Shown piece by piece: positions 51,421 to 64,000 of a stretch of DNA of 64,000 nt. Source of the stretch: Phorcus lineatus (taxonomy: Eukaryota > Mollusca > Gastropoda > Trochida > Trochidae). The stretch is taken from the NCBI GenBank assembly GCA_921293015.1, contig OV121082.1, positions 24,033,997 to 24,097,996 of the forward strand, written 5' to 3'. Both the position numbers and the translations under genes were made by a program. Within the stretch, counting starts at the first letter, position 1. Every line of letters starts with the position of its first letter. A model generated the notes under the pieces. The model made no database searches and had not been told where the DNA came from. It saw only the letters and a list, made by a program, of their open reading frames with translations.

Positions 51421-54400
51421 AAGGCAATTACATCAAACATAAGAGATTACTTGTTCAAAGGGAGAACACCGTATCACATGAACACTGGTTGTCAAATTAT
51501 CAAATCTTTTTGTTAACTGTTAAAATGTTCCTTGATGATAAAGATTACAAAACCTTCCTCTCAAAATTAAACTTGATTTCGATTTTCAGAATATTGACTG
51601 ACAAAAATTCCTCTAGACATTTTCCAAAAGTACATGGTTCATGTAGAAATGGGCCTTGTAAATTTTCTTAATTAAATTTAAGTTGCAACTTGTACTCCAT
51701 CAAGTTATTGAGGCTTTGTGGTTGGTTATCAAGTGGTTCAAACTCGTGACATATGGATTATATCTTCAAAGTCATTTCCAGAAAACACCGCCACTGACTT
51801 TTTAAGAGACAGCAACAAGACAAGTTTCAGAATTGATTTCTAATTTGGAAATAAATCTTGAGAAAAAAGTGAATGCCATTGAAGACAGGCCCACCATCAG
51901 AGGAAAGTCATCCACAGTTCAGAATTGTTTAAACTCCATGAGCAAAATCTGTGTAAATAAATAACACATGCATACATACATATATTGTCATTTTAGATCA
52001 ATAAATGGGCCGGGGGCAAAAAGTCCTTTTCCTTTCAAACTCTTGAATGAATTCCAACACCAAATCAGTATACATCACAAAGATTGTAGCAAGGCCACAG
52101 ACGCAAAAGTGTGACGTTTTAACCACCATTTTGCTTCTGTAATTACAACTAGCACCCAACATGTCAATATTTAATAAGCCTCGGTGAATGACCTTTTCCT
52201 GCAAGTCCAGAACAGGAGTTAACTTCAAACTTCAGACAGAGTTCTAAGAATATGGTGTGGAATTATGTTCCGATAGTATTTTATTAGATTAGTTCTAAGG
52301 CCTACGTGCAAACTGGCATGCTCCAAGTAGAGAGGTGTGTTGAGGTGATATTCTCATGAAGGAGGAGGAAAGCTTGCAGTATTGTTCAGGTTATTTCCCT
52401 GAAACCTGTGAGCCTTTGATTAAAGGTACCAACCAATAATGATACTGCATAGCATTACATCTCAAAGGGGACCAATGTCACTTATTTTTCATGGGGACAT
52501 TCAAGTTAATATATTATCAATATTTCACAATTTGTTGAAGCTACTGAGTGTAACATTCTGGTTGCTTAAGAATATTAATTATCAATCTACAAAATGAAAA
52601 AAAACAACATTATAAAGTAAACATAAATGAACCCCTCCTTAAAAAAATTGCCAATGTACGACTATGAAATGCCTTGCCTTTTAAGTCTAAACACAAATTA
52701 TTGGTAAATTTGTGGATTATCTATCAACATATTATGCTGTTTATCTTTATTTTGGTGAAAGTTGAATAGAGAGTACAACACAGTTTATTTCACCATGCCA
52801 AAAACCTAAACCAACAATACTCCCTGAATGAATGTAGAAAAGGAGGCGAGGTTGCTGAATTATTGTTTGGATATAAAATCCGACATCTTTCTTCTAAATT
52901 TAATTTTTATGTACAAAAGATTTGATGGAAAGGGCAATGAAAATAATGTGGGTCCTGAAACGACTTTGAATGAAAATAAAGTTTTTGGAAGGTGTGGGAC
53001 CCTCTTCAATTTGGGAGTAACAGGGACATAAATCCAACTATCAACTCAGGTCCAGAGTACGGTATACACATTCTTACAAAGGAACCAAGACAAATGCCCT
53101 AGAATATATCCAACAACCCTTGGGACAAGCGAAAAGATGGAAAAAACAGACTCATAGAAGTCCAAAGTAAAGGCCCAAGAATATCTGCCACAACCCTTGG
53201 GTCAGACAAACAGAATATACACAATATCTGGCACAAGCCTCCAGGCAAACACAGTATGCTGGGATCTAAGAACAATAAGGGTTTGACTACTGCAGAGTAC
53301 GTCACAGCACTGGGCCTACTGGACTAACATCTGAAAATAAAAACCATGTTCATATGAGGCCTTCCGGGAAATCATTAATGATTAATACAACAAGCTGGTT
53401 CAGATCGGCGCGCTATCTATTTCAAGAAAGGGACTCCTATTTCTATCCTGACTTGACAGTTCTATCAATACCGATTGGTGATCACTTTTTAACTAGGCGT
53501 CCATCTTTCCCGCGTTTATCATTCAGTCGTCTAATCAATAAGAGGCAAAACCTGCAAATTGCATTTTTCCTTCAGAGCACTCAATTGATAAGTTTGCAAA
53601 TATCGATGCAGTTTGGGCCATCTTTGAGAGGTGAGAAGGGGTCACAAACAGGGTGGCTTGTGTAATTGTATTAAAACGATTTTCCGTCCTACGCCATCTT
53701 CCCAAAATAGCTTCCCCTTATTTCCACCTTTGCCGCTGCCCATCGCAATGAGAAGCCCCTATCTAACTTTTATGTCCAGTGCGCAGACAAATCAAGGAAA
53801 AGAGACACGAGGATATCTTCCAATATCACATCCAAGTTGGGATTGGCTCACCAGAAAGGACCACCCTATCCCATTATTTTATCTAAGTGCTACATCCTCC
53901 AACCTCATCCCTAAAAATTTATTAAAACATTTTAGTGAGAGTGTAGGTTGATGTTGTTTTCTTCATGGGCGTACAAATATATCACCAGAAAAATATCATC
54001 ATCGCAAAATATTAACCTTTCAACAATTTGATATAATTGGAGTATATATTAAAATCTTAGAAAACATTCACTTCATTGAGATAGGAGTTACATTGGTTTG
54101 ATTACTTTTGTGAAGAATGAAAGTAAGAGGCAGAAGACAGAAATGGTAATGCCAAAAGGAACCAATCAAAATCTTCATAAGGCACATCAAACCTTAAAAA
54201 AGGTCAAAACAATCATCAAGAACCATGTAACTCACACCAAGGTATTTCAGAGATGACACTCCTACGACCAAAACCCCTCTAAGAGTCAAACCAGCGACAA
54301 GAAAATCAAACAGCTAAAACAAAAAAGAAGACTTTTCAAGCACATATAAAAACTTCTTTGATTACCAATCCACATATTCTGCTTCCAAAACCTTTCCAAA

Positions 54401-55822
54401 AAATGAAAAACTAACTTCAAGCACAATTCAAACAATTCTGATCACCAAAACCCACACTAAAAACCATATGAAGTAACAACCAAACCATAACAATTATACG
54501 AAAAAGCACAATTCACAACTCTGATCACCAAAACCATGAGCAAGAACAACCCAAACAATTACATACAAGACCCAATGAAAAGCACACTCAAGCGATTTTT
54601 GAGCGAAAGCTCTTCCATAAAGAAAAATGAGTTTGTAGATCAAAGGGAACAGGCCACGGTGGGTCAGGGTTTCATACTCTGTTCTAGTTCTAATTAATGC
54701 TCTAGTTTTCAGCAAATCCCTGGCGAAGACTTGTTCCCTTTTTTAAAGAAGAATCTCCCATTAGTCAATCTATATGCAGGACTTTGAAGGCAAAGCTTCC
54801 TGATCGCCAATCATTGTGGACAACTGCAGCAGGTCAAAGCAGGCTAGCGAGTCACCTTGGCTATTAACATGATAAGGAAAACTCACTTTTATCTTCCTGT
54901 TTTGGCTACAAAACCAATAAAGTTGCTTGTCGGATATTTAACCATTAGCCTGTGTGTCCAAAGTTATTCCGAGATATCATGTACTAGTACTGAATCCTTT
55001 TCCTGTTGGTCTAAAGATATTCTAGGATAGGCTATTTTCAACCCTTTTTCTACAATGTCAAAAGATGTTTGCCAGAACCCTTTGTCTGTGTTTCAAAAGA
55101 CTTTTTAGGGTAGCCTGTCTCAATTATGAAAGTAAAAATGTTTTGATTCAAAATCACTCAGGTTGCTTGTGAATGGCAAAATATGTTGTGGCACTTCAAT
55201 AACAGCCGCTAAGAATGATTTACATATGACCATGTGCCACAACATTATTACTCCATAGGTCATAACTGTCACCTTTTAGAGAAGAAGGTAGAGAGTTAAC
55301 AGAGATAAAGCCTAAGTAGAGTTTAAAAGGCAGGTTAGGGTTAATTTCCTTTTTGACATAGACACTGACAGATTTGAGGAAGTAAACTGTACCACGTGTC
55401 TGCGACCTCAATCAGCTACTTTCTCCCACACAAAGGAAATGGTCCAAGTTACCCAAAAGGAAATTAAGATTTAAAACTGGAAAGCTTAATTTGTATAAGC
55501 CACATGCCAGATTCTACCATGGTTTAGGTGGTTGGTTGAATAAAAAAGATTTAACCCTTGCTAATCTATTTACTTAAACTATGCACCTAGTTGCTTATCT
55601 TAGAATGTTTGCTGTGTCGATTATTTCTGTAATATCAACCTCACTGAACTGATATGAACAAAAACAAATGCATGAAAAAACATTATGCCTGGACTAATGG
55701 CTAAGCCATAATAAATTTCCTTGAGCTCAAGTAAGGTTTTACAAGCTATCTAAAAGCCGAATGCATGATGAACAATTTATTCCTTGAGTTAATTATTACA
55801 GATATAGTTATACCATGAGTTA

Positions 55823-56155
55823 TTTCACATGGTGAACAAGTTATACCATCAGTTACTGCACATGATGAACAAGTTATACCATGAGTTATTTCACATGATG
55901 AACAAGTTATACCATCAGTTACTGCACATGATGAACAAGTTATACCATGAGTTATTTCACATGATGAACAAGTTATACCATCAGTTACTGCACATGATGA
56001 ACAAGTTATACCATGAGTTATTCCACATGGTGAACAAGTTATACCATCAGTTACTGCACATGATGAACAAGTTATACCATGAGTTATTCCACATGGTGAA
56101 CAAGTTATACCATCAGTTACTGCACATGATGAACAAGTTATACCATGAGCTATTC
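55823..56155. repeat. 33-bp minisatellite with 66-bp higher-order period
   Basis: Ten units of ACATGATGAACAAGTTATAC plus CA(T)(C/G)AGTTA(C/T)T. Two variants alternate strictly (CATCAGTTACTGC and CATGAGTTATTTC/CC), giving a 66-bp higher-order unit. The 33-bp period leaves a 180-codon plus-strand frame open by arithmetic. Confidence 0.97.
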
Positions 56156-59100
56156 AATAAGTTATACCAAAAGCTATTCCACATGTTATTCCACATGCTG
56201 AACAAGATATTCAACAAGTTATGTTACAAGCTGAACACTTTCTCAATTATTGGAAACCATATAACTATCCCCTGCTTAGTAGTAAGTGTTACATGTATAT
56301 CTTACATTTTAGTTAAAACCTTTCATCAGATATTCAAATCCTTGGAAATAAATTCATACTGTGCAAGATGATTATACCATATCATCTTACGTTCACTGTT
56401 TGAAGATAAGTTGTGAAACAAAACTTAATGTTAACTTTGTAGAGTTTGTTTCGTTGAGATAGCTAGGCAATGAAAACCAAAGAAGGCACTACCTTACTTG
56501 ATAGTTTGTTATACCTATTTTCTTTTAATTAAGCTGGAGTTCTTGGCTAGAAACAAAATTCTAAAACATGCTCTCCTTTAAACAAACACAAATAAAAGTT
56601 GAAAGAAGATGAAAATCCCTAAATTACAACAAATGCTTCAAACAGAATGATTGAGGTAAGTGATGTAGATTCCGAGTTCTGGTCTGGGAGAGGAAAGCTC
56701 TTTCATATGCATGCAAGCATGTACTCATGCGCAAACAGATAACCTGCCAAATTTGTTTTAGGTGGGCAATAATGATAAATAAAAAATTCTGCCTAAACAA
56801 ATGAAGGATAAACAGAAAACTGACGGTTCAAAAAACAGGCTAATCCTTTAAATTGAACAAGAAACAATGAGCACAAACCTCAAGGATATTGTAAAGCAAC
56901 TCATAAAATGCACACTGACAATCAGACAACAAAAAAAGCTGAATGGAACAGATTGAATATAAACAGGAGAGAGAACCTTCCCTACAGCTGAACATGCAGA
57001 ACATGCTGAACCTCTGGTTCTATGGAGAAGCCCCTTGAGGGTCATTCAGAACTACCATCGACTTTCTGAGGGTGACAGATCAATTGCCTTTTGCTTCATA
57101 ACTTGTTGACCTTATCTAAGAGTGCATGTCCACCAAAACTGGGCAAATTTGAACATTTACCGATTCTATTTACGCACTTGTTTCAATCATGTTTCCTTGG
57201 CACTCTGGTCAATGCTGTGAGCATCCCTTCATATAAGCCTAAATCGAATCAATAGACTGATCAATGCTTTCTGCCACTATTTTACCCCACTTAATTACGG
57301 ACTCTCCCACAAGCTAATGAAGTGTGCTGGCAAATGGTCTTTCCCCGAGACGGACAATGACGTCATCTGAGCCTATCAACAAATACTCCCTCCGCCTGCT
57401 AGGCAACTGGGAACTTGCGAGGTGAAATTAACCAGTTTTCGGCCATTGTTCAATTATTTGCAGAAATGACTAAATGTTTGTAGTTAAGTAAACCCATATG
57501 ACAAATCCTTTCAGGATCAGCTTTTACTCTCTGGAAAAGGAATATCATAGATGTGTAATTGGGGTAAGAATGAACACCCTAATGACAGTTTGATAATTTA
57601 GCCTAGAATAAATAACTAGTTAGCACAAGGAAATATTTTTATTATAAAGATGACATATCACTCATACCAGTTCCAAATACAATGTATTATACATCTTAAA
57701 ATTACCTAATGGAAATAAATAGGAAGAACTCAAAACTGAATACAAAACAGTAAAGTCAAACACCTTATTGCTTCCTGTGAAAATATTTTTTAAAACCAGT
57801 TCAGCGTTCAACCTATTTCAGAAGGTGAGTAATACACATGTAACGATTCAGTTATTCAGGGAGATAAAAGGAACAGCATTTAAAGGACAGTCCTATCAGC
57901 GTATTTTTTTGTGGCAACAAAATTCAATTGGGGGTTATTCATGATAACCCAATGGAAACATATTACTAAGGGTAACATTTTGTTTGATATAGATTTGACA
58001 AGTAGATAAATGAGAGTGAACACTCAGTAAAATAAAACAAGAATGAGAAGTAAAGCAGTTCATCGGGGCTACAAGCTTGGAAGCCTTGCTACAGCATTAC
58101 TGGTCATTGTTGATTAGTCTCATTATAAATTGTTGTACAAAACTGTGGAACTCTATCCTTTAATACAGTTTATTTTTGTAATGTTTTAATATTAGGAAAA
58201 GTAAAGCATTTTTTTTCATGTCATATTCCTTCAAAACAAAATGGCGGACCGTACCTGATAGGTAAAACTCTTTAAGTTATGCTATGGTAATTAACTATTC
58301 TATGTATTGTTGATATTCTAACAATACATTTATTCATTCTTATTTTACCAGTTTATAAATATATAAATATTAATAGAGGTAAATATCCTCTGAATACAAA
58401 TTTACATTTCATACATTTGTGATATAGCTTCTTTTTTAGAAATCTGTGATGTATGTGGTTAACTTTGGACAGAAAGCATTGAAGACAATATATGGTTGCT
58501 ATAAGAAGAAGCTATTCGTGGTTTTGTGGCCAATAATCCCTAGCGACGGTTATTTTTGGATTCTGTTTTTAGATTTAGATTCCCGCAAATAAAGACTGGG
58601 ATATAACATTTGTTATTTTTTAAAAAAATTACTATTTGATCTCTCATGGCAACATGGCATTGTTTTTCAACCTAATGTTTAATTATTTGTATATCTACGG
58701 ACAGGATCACATCAAAACATTTTTCTTATCATAACTAAGTGCGAAAGTTATACATTTTTTAACGTTTAACATAATGCAAAAATAAGAATAGGAGTGATTC
58801 TTAAAAGTGTTTCTTGAGAGTTCTAGGCCTCTTAGCTCAAGGTCAGAGAATCAGCCGAAAAGAAAATTACTCCCGTGCTCTAAAAACTTAATGTACAATC
58901 AGAGGAGCATTGCAATCTCATTGCATTCTGTTCAAACCTTCCCCCATACCTTGGTTTTTGTTCTGAGTAATGCTCCATAGATGTCATGATAGGTTTGATT
59001 TCAATGAGATTGTTTCTCACCAGGTACCCAATTTACTACTAAGAGGACAAAGAGACTTACAAAACTTAACCAGGGTGACATCACAAAACTCTCTACTCAT

Positions 59101-60373
59101 GTCTCAGTGGGAGAATGAATGAAGGAAATGAAACCTGTCAGATCAGCCTGTTATGTTGTGGGTCACCAATCTAGTGATAAGCCATGCTACTTGTTGCTGA
59201 ACTTTGCTCATATGAATCAACTTACAACTGTAAGACTGTGTTCTACCAGAGACATCATTTTTGACACAAAGTGCTTTCATTTTGCATTGAAACTACAGGT
59301 ATAAACCAAGTATTTAGGAGGATGAATGTCTTCATATCTTCTGATATCAAATATATCAACACTGGTCGATAACAGTAAAAAACATTTAAGCAAATCTCAG
59401 ATATTTGTAACTTGATATATATATATATGATATATTTGACAGATGAAGACACTTGTTTGAGATTCTCTCCAAGTCATGCAATAGACTTGAAATACAAAGA
59501 AAGTTACATGCTGATGAGAAACACAAATCTCAGTTACACAAGCTTGAAATGCATACGTGCAAGATTCCAGGTACCTTAAACATTGATACAGGTAAATGTT
59601 TCATTCTATTGATTTGTCATTTATTCATATTTGCATTCGAATATCACGCTCTGATACAAAAACATTATTTTGAACATTGGGAATCTGCAAGGATCTTCAA
59701 TCTGTTCACACCTGTTACACTGTTATAGACTGACAAACTTTATTATCATAATTATATTCCAATTTTCATAACAGCATGTACATATGAACATTGCCTAGCT
59801 TGAAACAGACTGTTTTCAACTGTATTCATTTGTTGATAGATTCATAATTACTTTCAAATAGTCATCTTACAAATTGCCACTTTTTCATTGATATTAATTC
59901 CTCTTTTTATTTTGAAAATCAATGTCATTTCAGACAGTGTATGATACATATAAAATTGAATAGAAACTATATATGATGGTAGATTAACGAAAACAAACAA
60001 ATAATTTAGGATGAGATGCCTTTACGTGCCCCAACAAGACTTTTAACTTCAGAGAAGATAAATTGCTTAATTTCTGAATGTTTTCAATTTGAGTGAATGT
60101 GCAGTATCCTTTATATATCAACAGAAATGTCCCCTTGAATTTGGATTCAAATAAATACCCCCTCAACTTACTTTCCCTTTTACTGAGACACTAAATTAGT
60201 AGATTCATCATAACTTGCAGCATGTTAGCTGGACTTCGTTATGTGCACACCCTTACCTTTGTTTAAGAGTTTTCTGTTCTTCATCAATATTAAAGTATTG
60301 TATAGATTTAAGTCAGCAGGATAAAGGTTGAGACTTTGTCTTGCATTTTGAATATATATATTATTGATTGTGC

Positions 60374-60391
60374 TGTCGTAATTTTACGACA
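60374..60391. other. Perfect short hairpin
   Basis: TGTCGTAA-TT-TTACGACA is an 8-bp perfect inverted repeat with a two-base loop in AT-rich DNA. No function can be assigned. Confidence 0.6.
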
Positions 60392-63300
60392 TCACTAATT
60401 TCATATGATGCTATCGAAGTACCGAAGTGTGAAATGCAAAATTAATCACATTCCTTGTGATTTACAAATATTGTAAATATTTCCATTTAAGTAAATGATT
60501 CACTTCATCAATTCAACCAAACGTCTGTTTATTGTGAAAATACTCTTTGTTTTTGCAAGCCTAACGAACCGAGTGGCATCTTTCAACACCATCAAGCAAT
60601 CAGCGGACAATTAATCCACTTCTGAGTCGAAAGGACGAAATCAGTTTGCATTAATACAGCAAACCAAATAACAATTGGGGGAATCTTCTCAATGATCAAC
60701 TAATGTAGTGGACTCAATAATCGCCAGCCCGAGTAAATCTTCCTTCAACATGCAAACTCCCCCTCTGGACAGGCATCATTCGCATTTTGGTCCCAAGGTT
60801 GTCGTGCTTGCAATCCCGAGCTCTGATTGGCTTAAATATTGCAATTACCAGCCAATCATTATCCCCGGGGTTTTGGCCCCTGTATTATTAAGTACCTATC
60901 ATACTGGGACATTCAATTAGCAGCCACCTTGCTATACCATGGGATAACCGACAGTGTGTTTTAATGCGCTCTGATGATCAATCATATCCTCGTATTTAAA
61001 AACAGCTGCGTATTAAGTGGAAACTTTCATCACGGTTGTCGTTGCTCGATGGCGATTATTCATAACAGTCGCGGAAGTCTCTTGCATCAAGTAAATAACA
61101 TTTGGGTTATATTGTTTTTGAGAGAGAATGTTTCTATTCACTGCCTTGATTTTTGCTTGCAATGTTATATTATTATTATTGTTAAATAATAAACAATTAT
61201 TTATTGAACTTGCAAATACAACCATACTTGTTTCCCTTTGTAATTTTTATTGCAGAAAAGTATTTCCTAAAACAATGTTAAGATTGTTAACAGAAATAAT
61301 TTAAACAAAAAATTATTTTATTACAGCATACAATCAAATTCTGAAAAGCAAAAACATGTAAATTCTTAAATAAAGACTTAATTCCTTGAAAGTTTACACC
61401 TATAGTTTTTGTATGACCTGTTACATATAAGTTATGCTTAAACTTTCTGCTGCCAACTGTCAAATTCCCTAAGAATACTCCCGGACAATTCATGGCATTC
61501 TTTTGTTATAACTGATTCCGCAGCTCAAGTGTTAAATGTTGATGAAGACGAAGAAATGAATGTTTTCAATTAAAAAAATTACTGAACTAAAAAATGTTTT
61601 TCAATCTTGGATTAAACTGAAATCACAAATATTTACACTGACACTTTAACCACACCTGAACATGAGTCATTTAGCAGTTCTGAATGTCCTGGAGCAGTTT
61701 CTGGGTCAAATTAGCGATTACACAAACTCCCTATTACAAAATGAACCAGGTCAGCGAATCTTTCAATCAGATGTTTTCTCAGATATTAACGTACTCACAT
61801 TATATCCTAGGTTATTTTTTGGCTGAAACTTTCCTATTATGCATTTAGAGTCCAACTAAAACACAATAAATAACATTTCAATGAACATTAATTCTTTCAA
61901 CTGTGTATCCACAGGGACAGTCTTGCTAGCCTCAAGCATTGCAAGGGTTAATGGTTATTACCAGCATTGCACAAACAAAACTATCCCTTAAAATAAAAGT
62001 CTATCATGAAACTATCCCTAAAGACCATACCTGAGAGAACTTATTTAAAGGCACTGCAGAAAGGTTTTCTGATTGTTTCTTTTTCAAGTTTTTCTCAAAT
62101 ACATGTATTAGTATATGCAAAGTATATTTTTCAGTGGGTAAAATAATGTAAAAGACTACACAAATTTACCCAATCACCTGTAATCATAGAATAAGTTGTC
62201 ATGTATCTACTATCAAGCAAACAATGCCTGCAGCCATTTTAGTGTGAACATCTGTAAACCTGGATACATGGATTTGCAAAGCTCAACCAGACTTGGTACG
62301 TTGGTTATATAAAATCTTTGTATAAATCAAGATTATCTTGCAATTGGTAACATTCCATTTCCTTTTCTCTGAGATTCCTTTCTTTCTCCCAAATAATGGC
62401 TACAGTGCTTTTAATGTTCCCCTCAAGGTTTAACAGCTTACTATCAAGATGTAATGCTGATGCCTAAATATAAAATGGTTGACTAAGATATACCCTTTAG
62501 AATGTTGAATGATGGTCATTCAAAATGTCTTTACAAAATAGAACTCAGCACCGTAATGTTACAGAAAAAGTGCAACTAGGCATTTAGTAACATAATGAAT
62601 TATTCAAAAGGGGAGTGAAGATAATCAAATGCACTGGATTTATCTTTTTTATCATCATTCAAAATTTCAAGATCTATAAATATGATTCCCTTATTTGACA
62701 AAAGTTCAGCAATTTCACACATTCAGGGGACTGAGGTTATCCACATTTTTACAAAGATTTCAAAACATCACTACTCTTATCTACATCTTACTACCCTTCA
62801 TTTTCTCCTCTCAAGGTCAAAATTGGGGTCAAGTTAATTAACCTTTGTAAAGTTGGCTAGGGAAGCTCAACTTATTTCAAACTGATAGGAAGTTTATTTA
62901 TCAATGTCTTTGGCACAGCTTTGCCAGATTTTCTGAACATCCGTGGCCAGGAATTGCAATGCTCAAAGATTTTGGACGAGAGATAAATTCATCAAAAACT
63001 CTAAATTTATCGTGGGATGGCACAGCGACTATGTTTGAAGATCAATGTGAGAGTTCCGAAGCTATATTCTCCACACAGGCTTCACTTCTGCGACAAACTC
63101 CGCGTTCGATCAATGTCCATACAAATAATTAAGAACAGCTGTCCGCATCATAATATGTCTACTCTGCAATTTGGACAAGTCCTTGCTGAATAGAATTCCT
63201 GACTGTTTGTGCTTTGACCATCAATAACTTTTGAATTTTACGATGGCAACATTGAAAGAGTTTTGGTTGATTGATGTCAGGAAGGGTGGACAAGCAGAAA

Positions 63301-63427
63301 AGAAGAAGACAAAAAAAGAATTAGCAGTTGGAAGTGTCCATAGATGTCAAAGGATTTATCATAACTGCCTATATGTTCCTATCATTCACAATAAATTAAG
63401 TGCTTAGATACTTAGAAAACGTAAAAA

Positions 63428-63755
63428 AGGGGGCGCTTATCAAAATGAATTTACACTTAATTCTGAAGATCACCAAATGAACAATTTCTGCTACTTTGAT
63501 ATGTTCAAAATTGTTTAAGTTTAAAAGTTTGGCTTGCCAACATTTGGAACATAAAGACAGTTGCTTACATCCATGACTAAATTTGAGATGCATCTCCCTG
63601 ACTAATGGGATACACGGCAAGACTCGTGTTTTCAATGCAAGTGACTAGCTTTATCACACATGGAAAGTTATTATGAGAAGGGAGCGCTTATTATTTAGGG
63701 AGTTATGATTGTGATTAGGGGGCGCTTACAGCAAACAGGCGCTTATTACATTGAA
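63428..63755. repeat. Scattered GGGCGCTTA(T) motifs
   Basis: GGGGGCGCTTATC near 63430, GGGAGCGCTTATTA near 63680, GGGGGCGCTTACA near 63720 and AGGCGCTTATTACA near 63740. This looks like the decayed remains of an interspersed repeat with GCGCTTAT boxes. Confidence 0.5.
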
Positions 63756-64000
63756 TATGGTATCTCATAATTTCTTGCTTATGTGCTTGGCACATTCTTA
63801 TTCTCAAATTACTAAGTTTTCTGGGCAGAAGCATACACAAGTTTAGCAAATTCCTGCCATTGCTTGACTTGCATATTCATCCTGTTTACATGAGCACTAA
63901 ATACTTGGAATTATATATGCTACAACAATGGTTCGATGTTTGCATGAGGTTTCCATCTTTATCAACAAATATTTTTCTGAAGATGAAACCAAAACACACC

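Larger units (their letters stand above)
45514..64000. other. Gene-poor upstream region
   Basis: 18.5 kb with no exon I can support. All frames are under 110 codons except one produced by a minisatellite. Slightly more balanced composition occurs at 53340-53900, 57300-57440 and 60700-61080; these could be promoters, distal exons or conserved non-coding elements. TGACGTCA occurs near 57360. A 5' UTR exon of the RGS gene may lie here undetected. Confidence 0.6.

Noticed and set aside
51124-51671. Frames over the 41-bp minisatellite
   Set aside because: A tandem repeat read through by chance; the period is not a multiple of three and the frame shifts between units.
55829-56371. 180-codon plus-strand frame, the longest in the window
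   Set aside because: Explained by the 33-bp tandem array, whose period is a multiple of three. The non-repeat end is ordinary AT-rich translation with no motif.
1-64000. Search for tRNA, rRNA, CRISPR arrays and bacterial-type operons
   Set aside because: No cloverleaf with both promoter boxes, no rRNA segments and no spaced direct repeats of CRISPR type. Split genes and SINEs show animal nuclear DNA.

Overview
The window looks like AT-rich nuclear DNA of a marine invertebrate, most probably a mollusc. Genes are split into short exons with canonical GT-AG introns. Spacer DNA is full of minisatellites, fold-back elements and short interspersed repeats. The two proteins have clear animal homologues, and several repeats resemble families I remember from gastropods and bivalves. 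The species cannot be fixed from sequence alone. Most open frames in the window are short and non-coding; both genes had to be assembled by hand from splice sites.

Gene 1 (728-1668, minus strand) is a two-exon gene for a 77-residue CYSTM-type protein. It has a Pro/Gln/Tyr-rich N-terminus, a TVYVV motif, a histidine-rich stretch and a short cysteine-rich hydrophobic C-terminus. Its 706-base intron holds a long (GA/CT)n tract.

Gene 2 (16015-43773, possibly to 45513, minus strand) is an R7-family regulator of G-protein signalling of the RGS9/RGS11 type. Fifteen coding exons join in perfect phase to a 549-residue protein with DEP, R7 linker helices, GGL and RGS domains and a Ser-rich tail ending in a Pro-Trp-Glu motif like that of vertebrate RGS9. 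A sixteenth, 5' coding exon is proposed at 45457-45513. R7 RGS proteins work as obligate dimers with G-beta-5, are placed at membranes through the DEP domain, and speed GTP hydrolysis on G-alpha i/o.

Layout: 1-727, 3' flank of gene 1 with a dispersed repeat; 728-1668, CYSTM gene; 1669-16014, intergenic DNA and the RGS 3' UTR; 16015-45513, RGS gene, whose largest intron (25286-36696) holds a 68-bp minisatellite, a ~95-bp degenerate tandem array, a SINE-like unit and two inverted-repeat elements; 45514-64000, gene-poor upstream DNA with a 41-bp and a 33/66-bp minisatellite and no exon I can support.

The most interesting points are two local duplications that copied 5' splice-site sequence of the RGS gene (exons 1 and 10), a fold-back element with target-site duplication 115 bases from another donor, and the histidine-rich insertion in the CYSTM protein. 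I found no convincing new multi-gene system.
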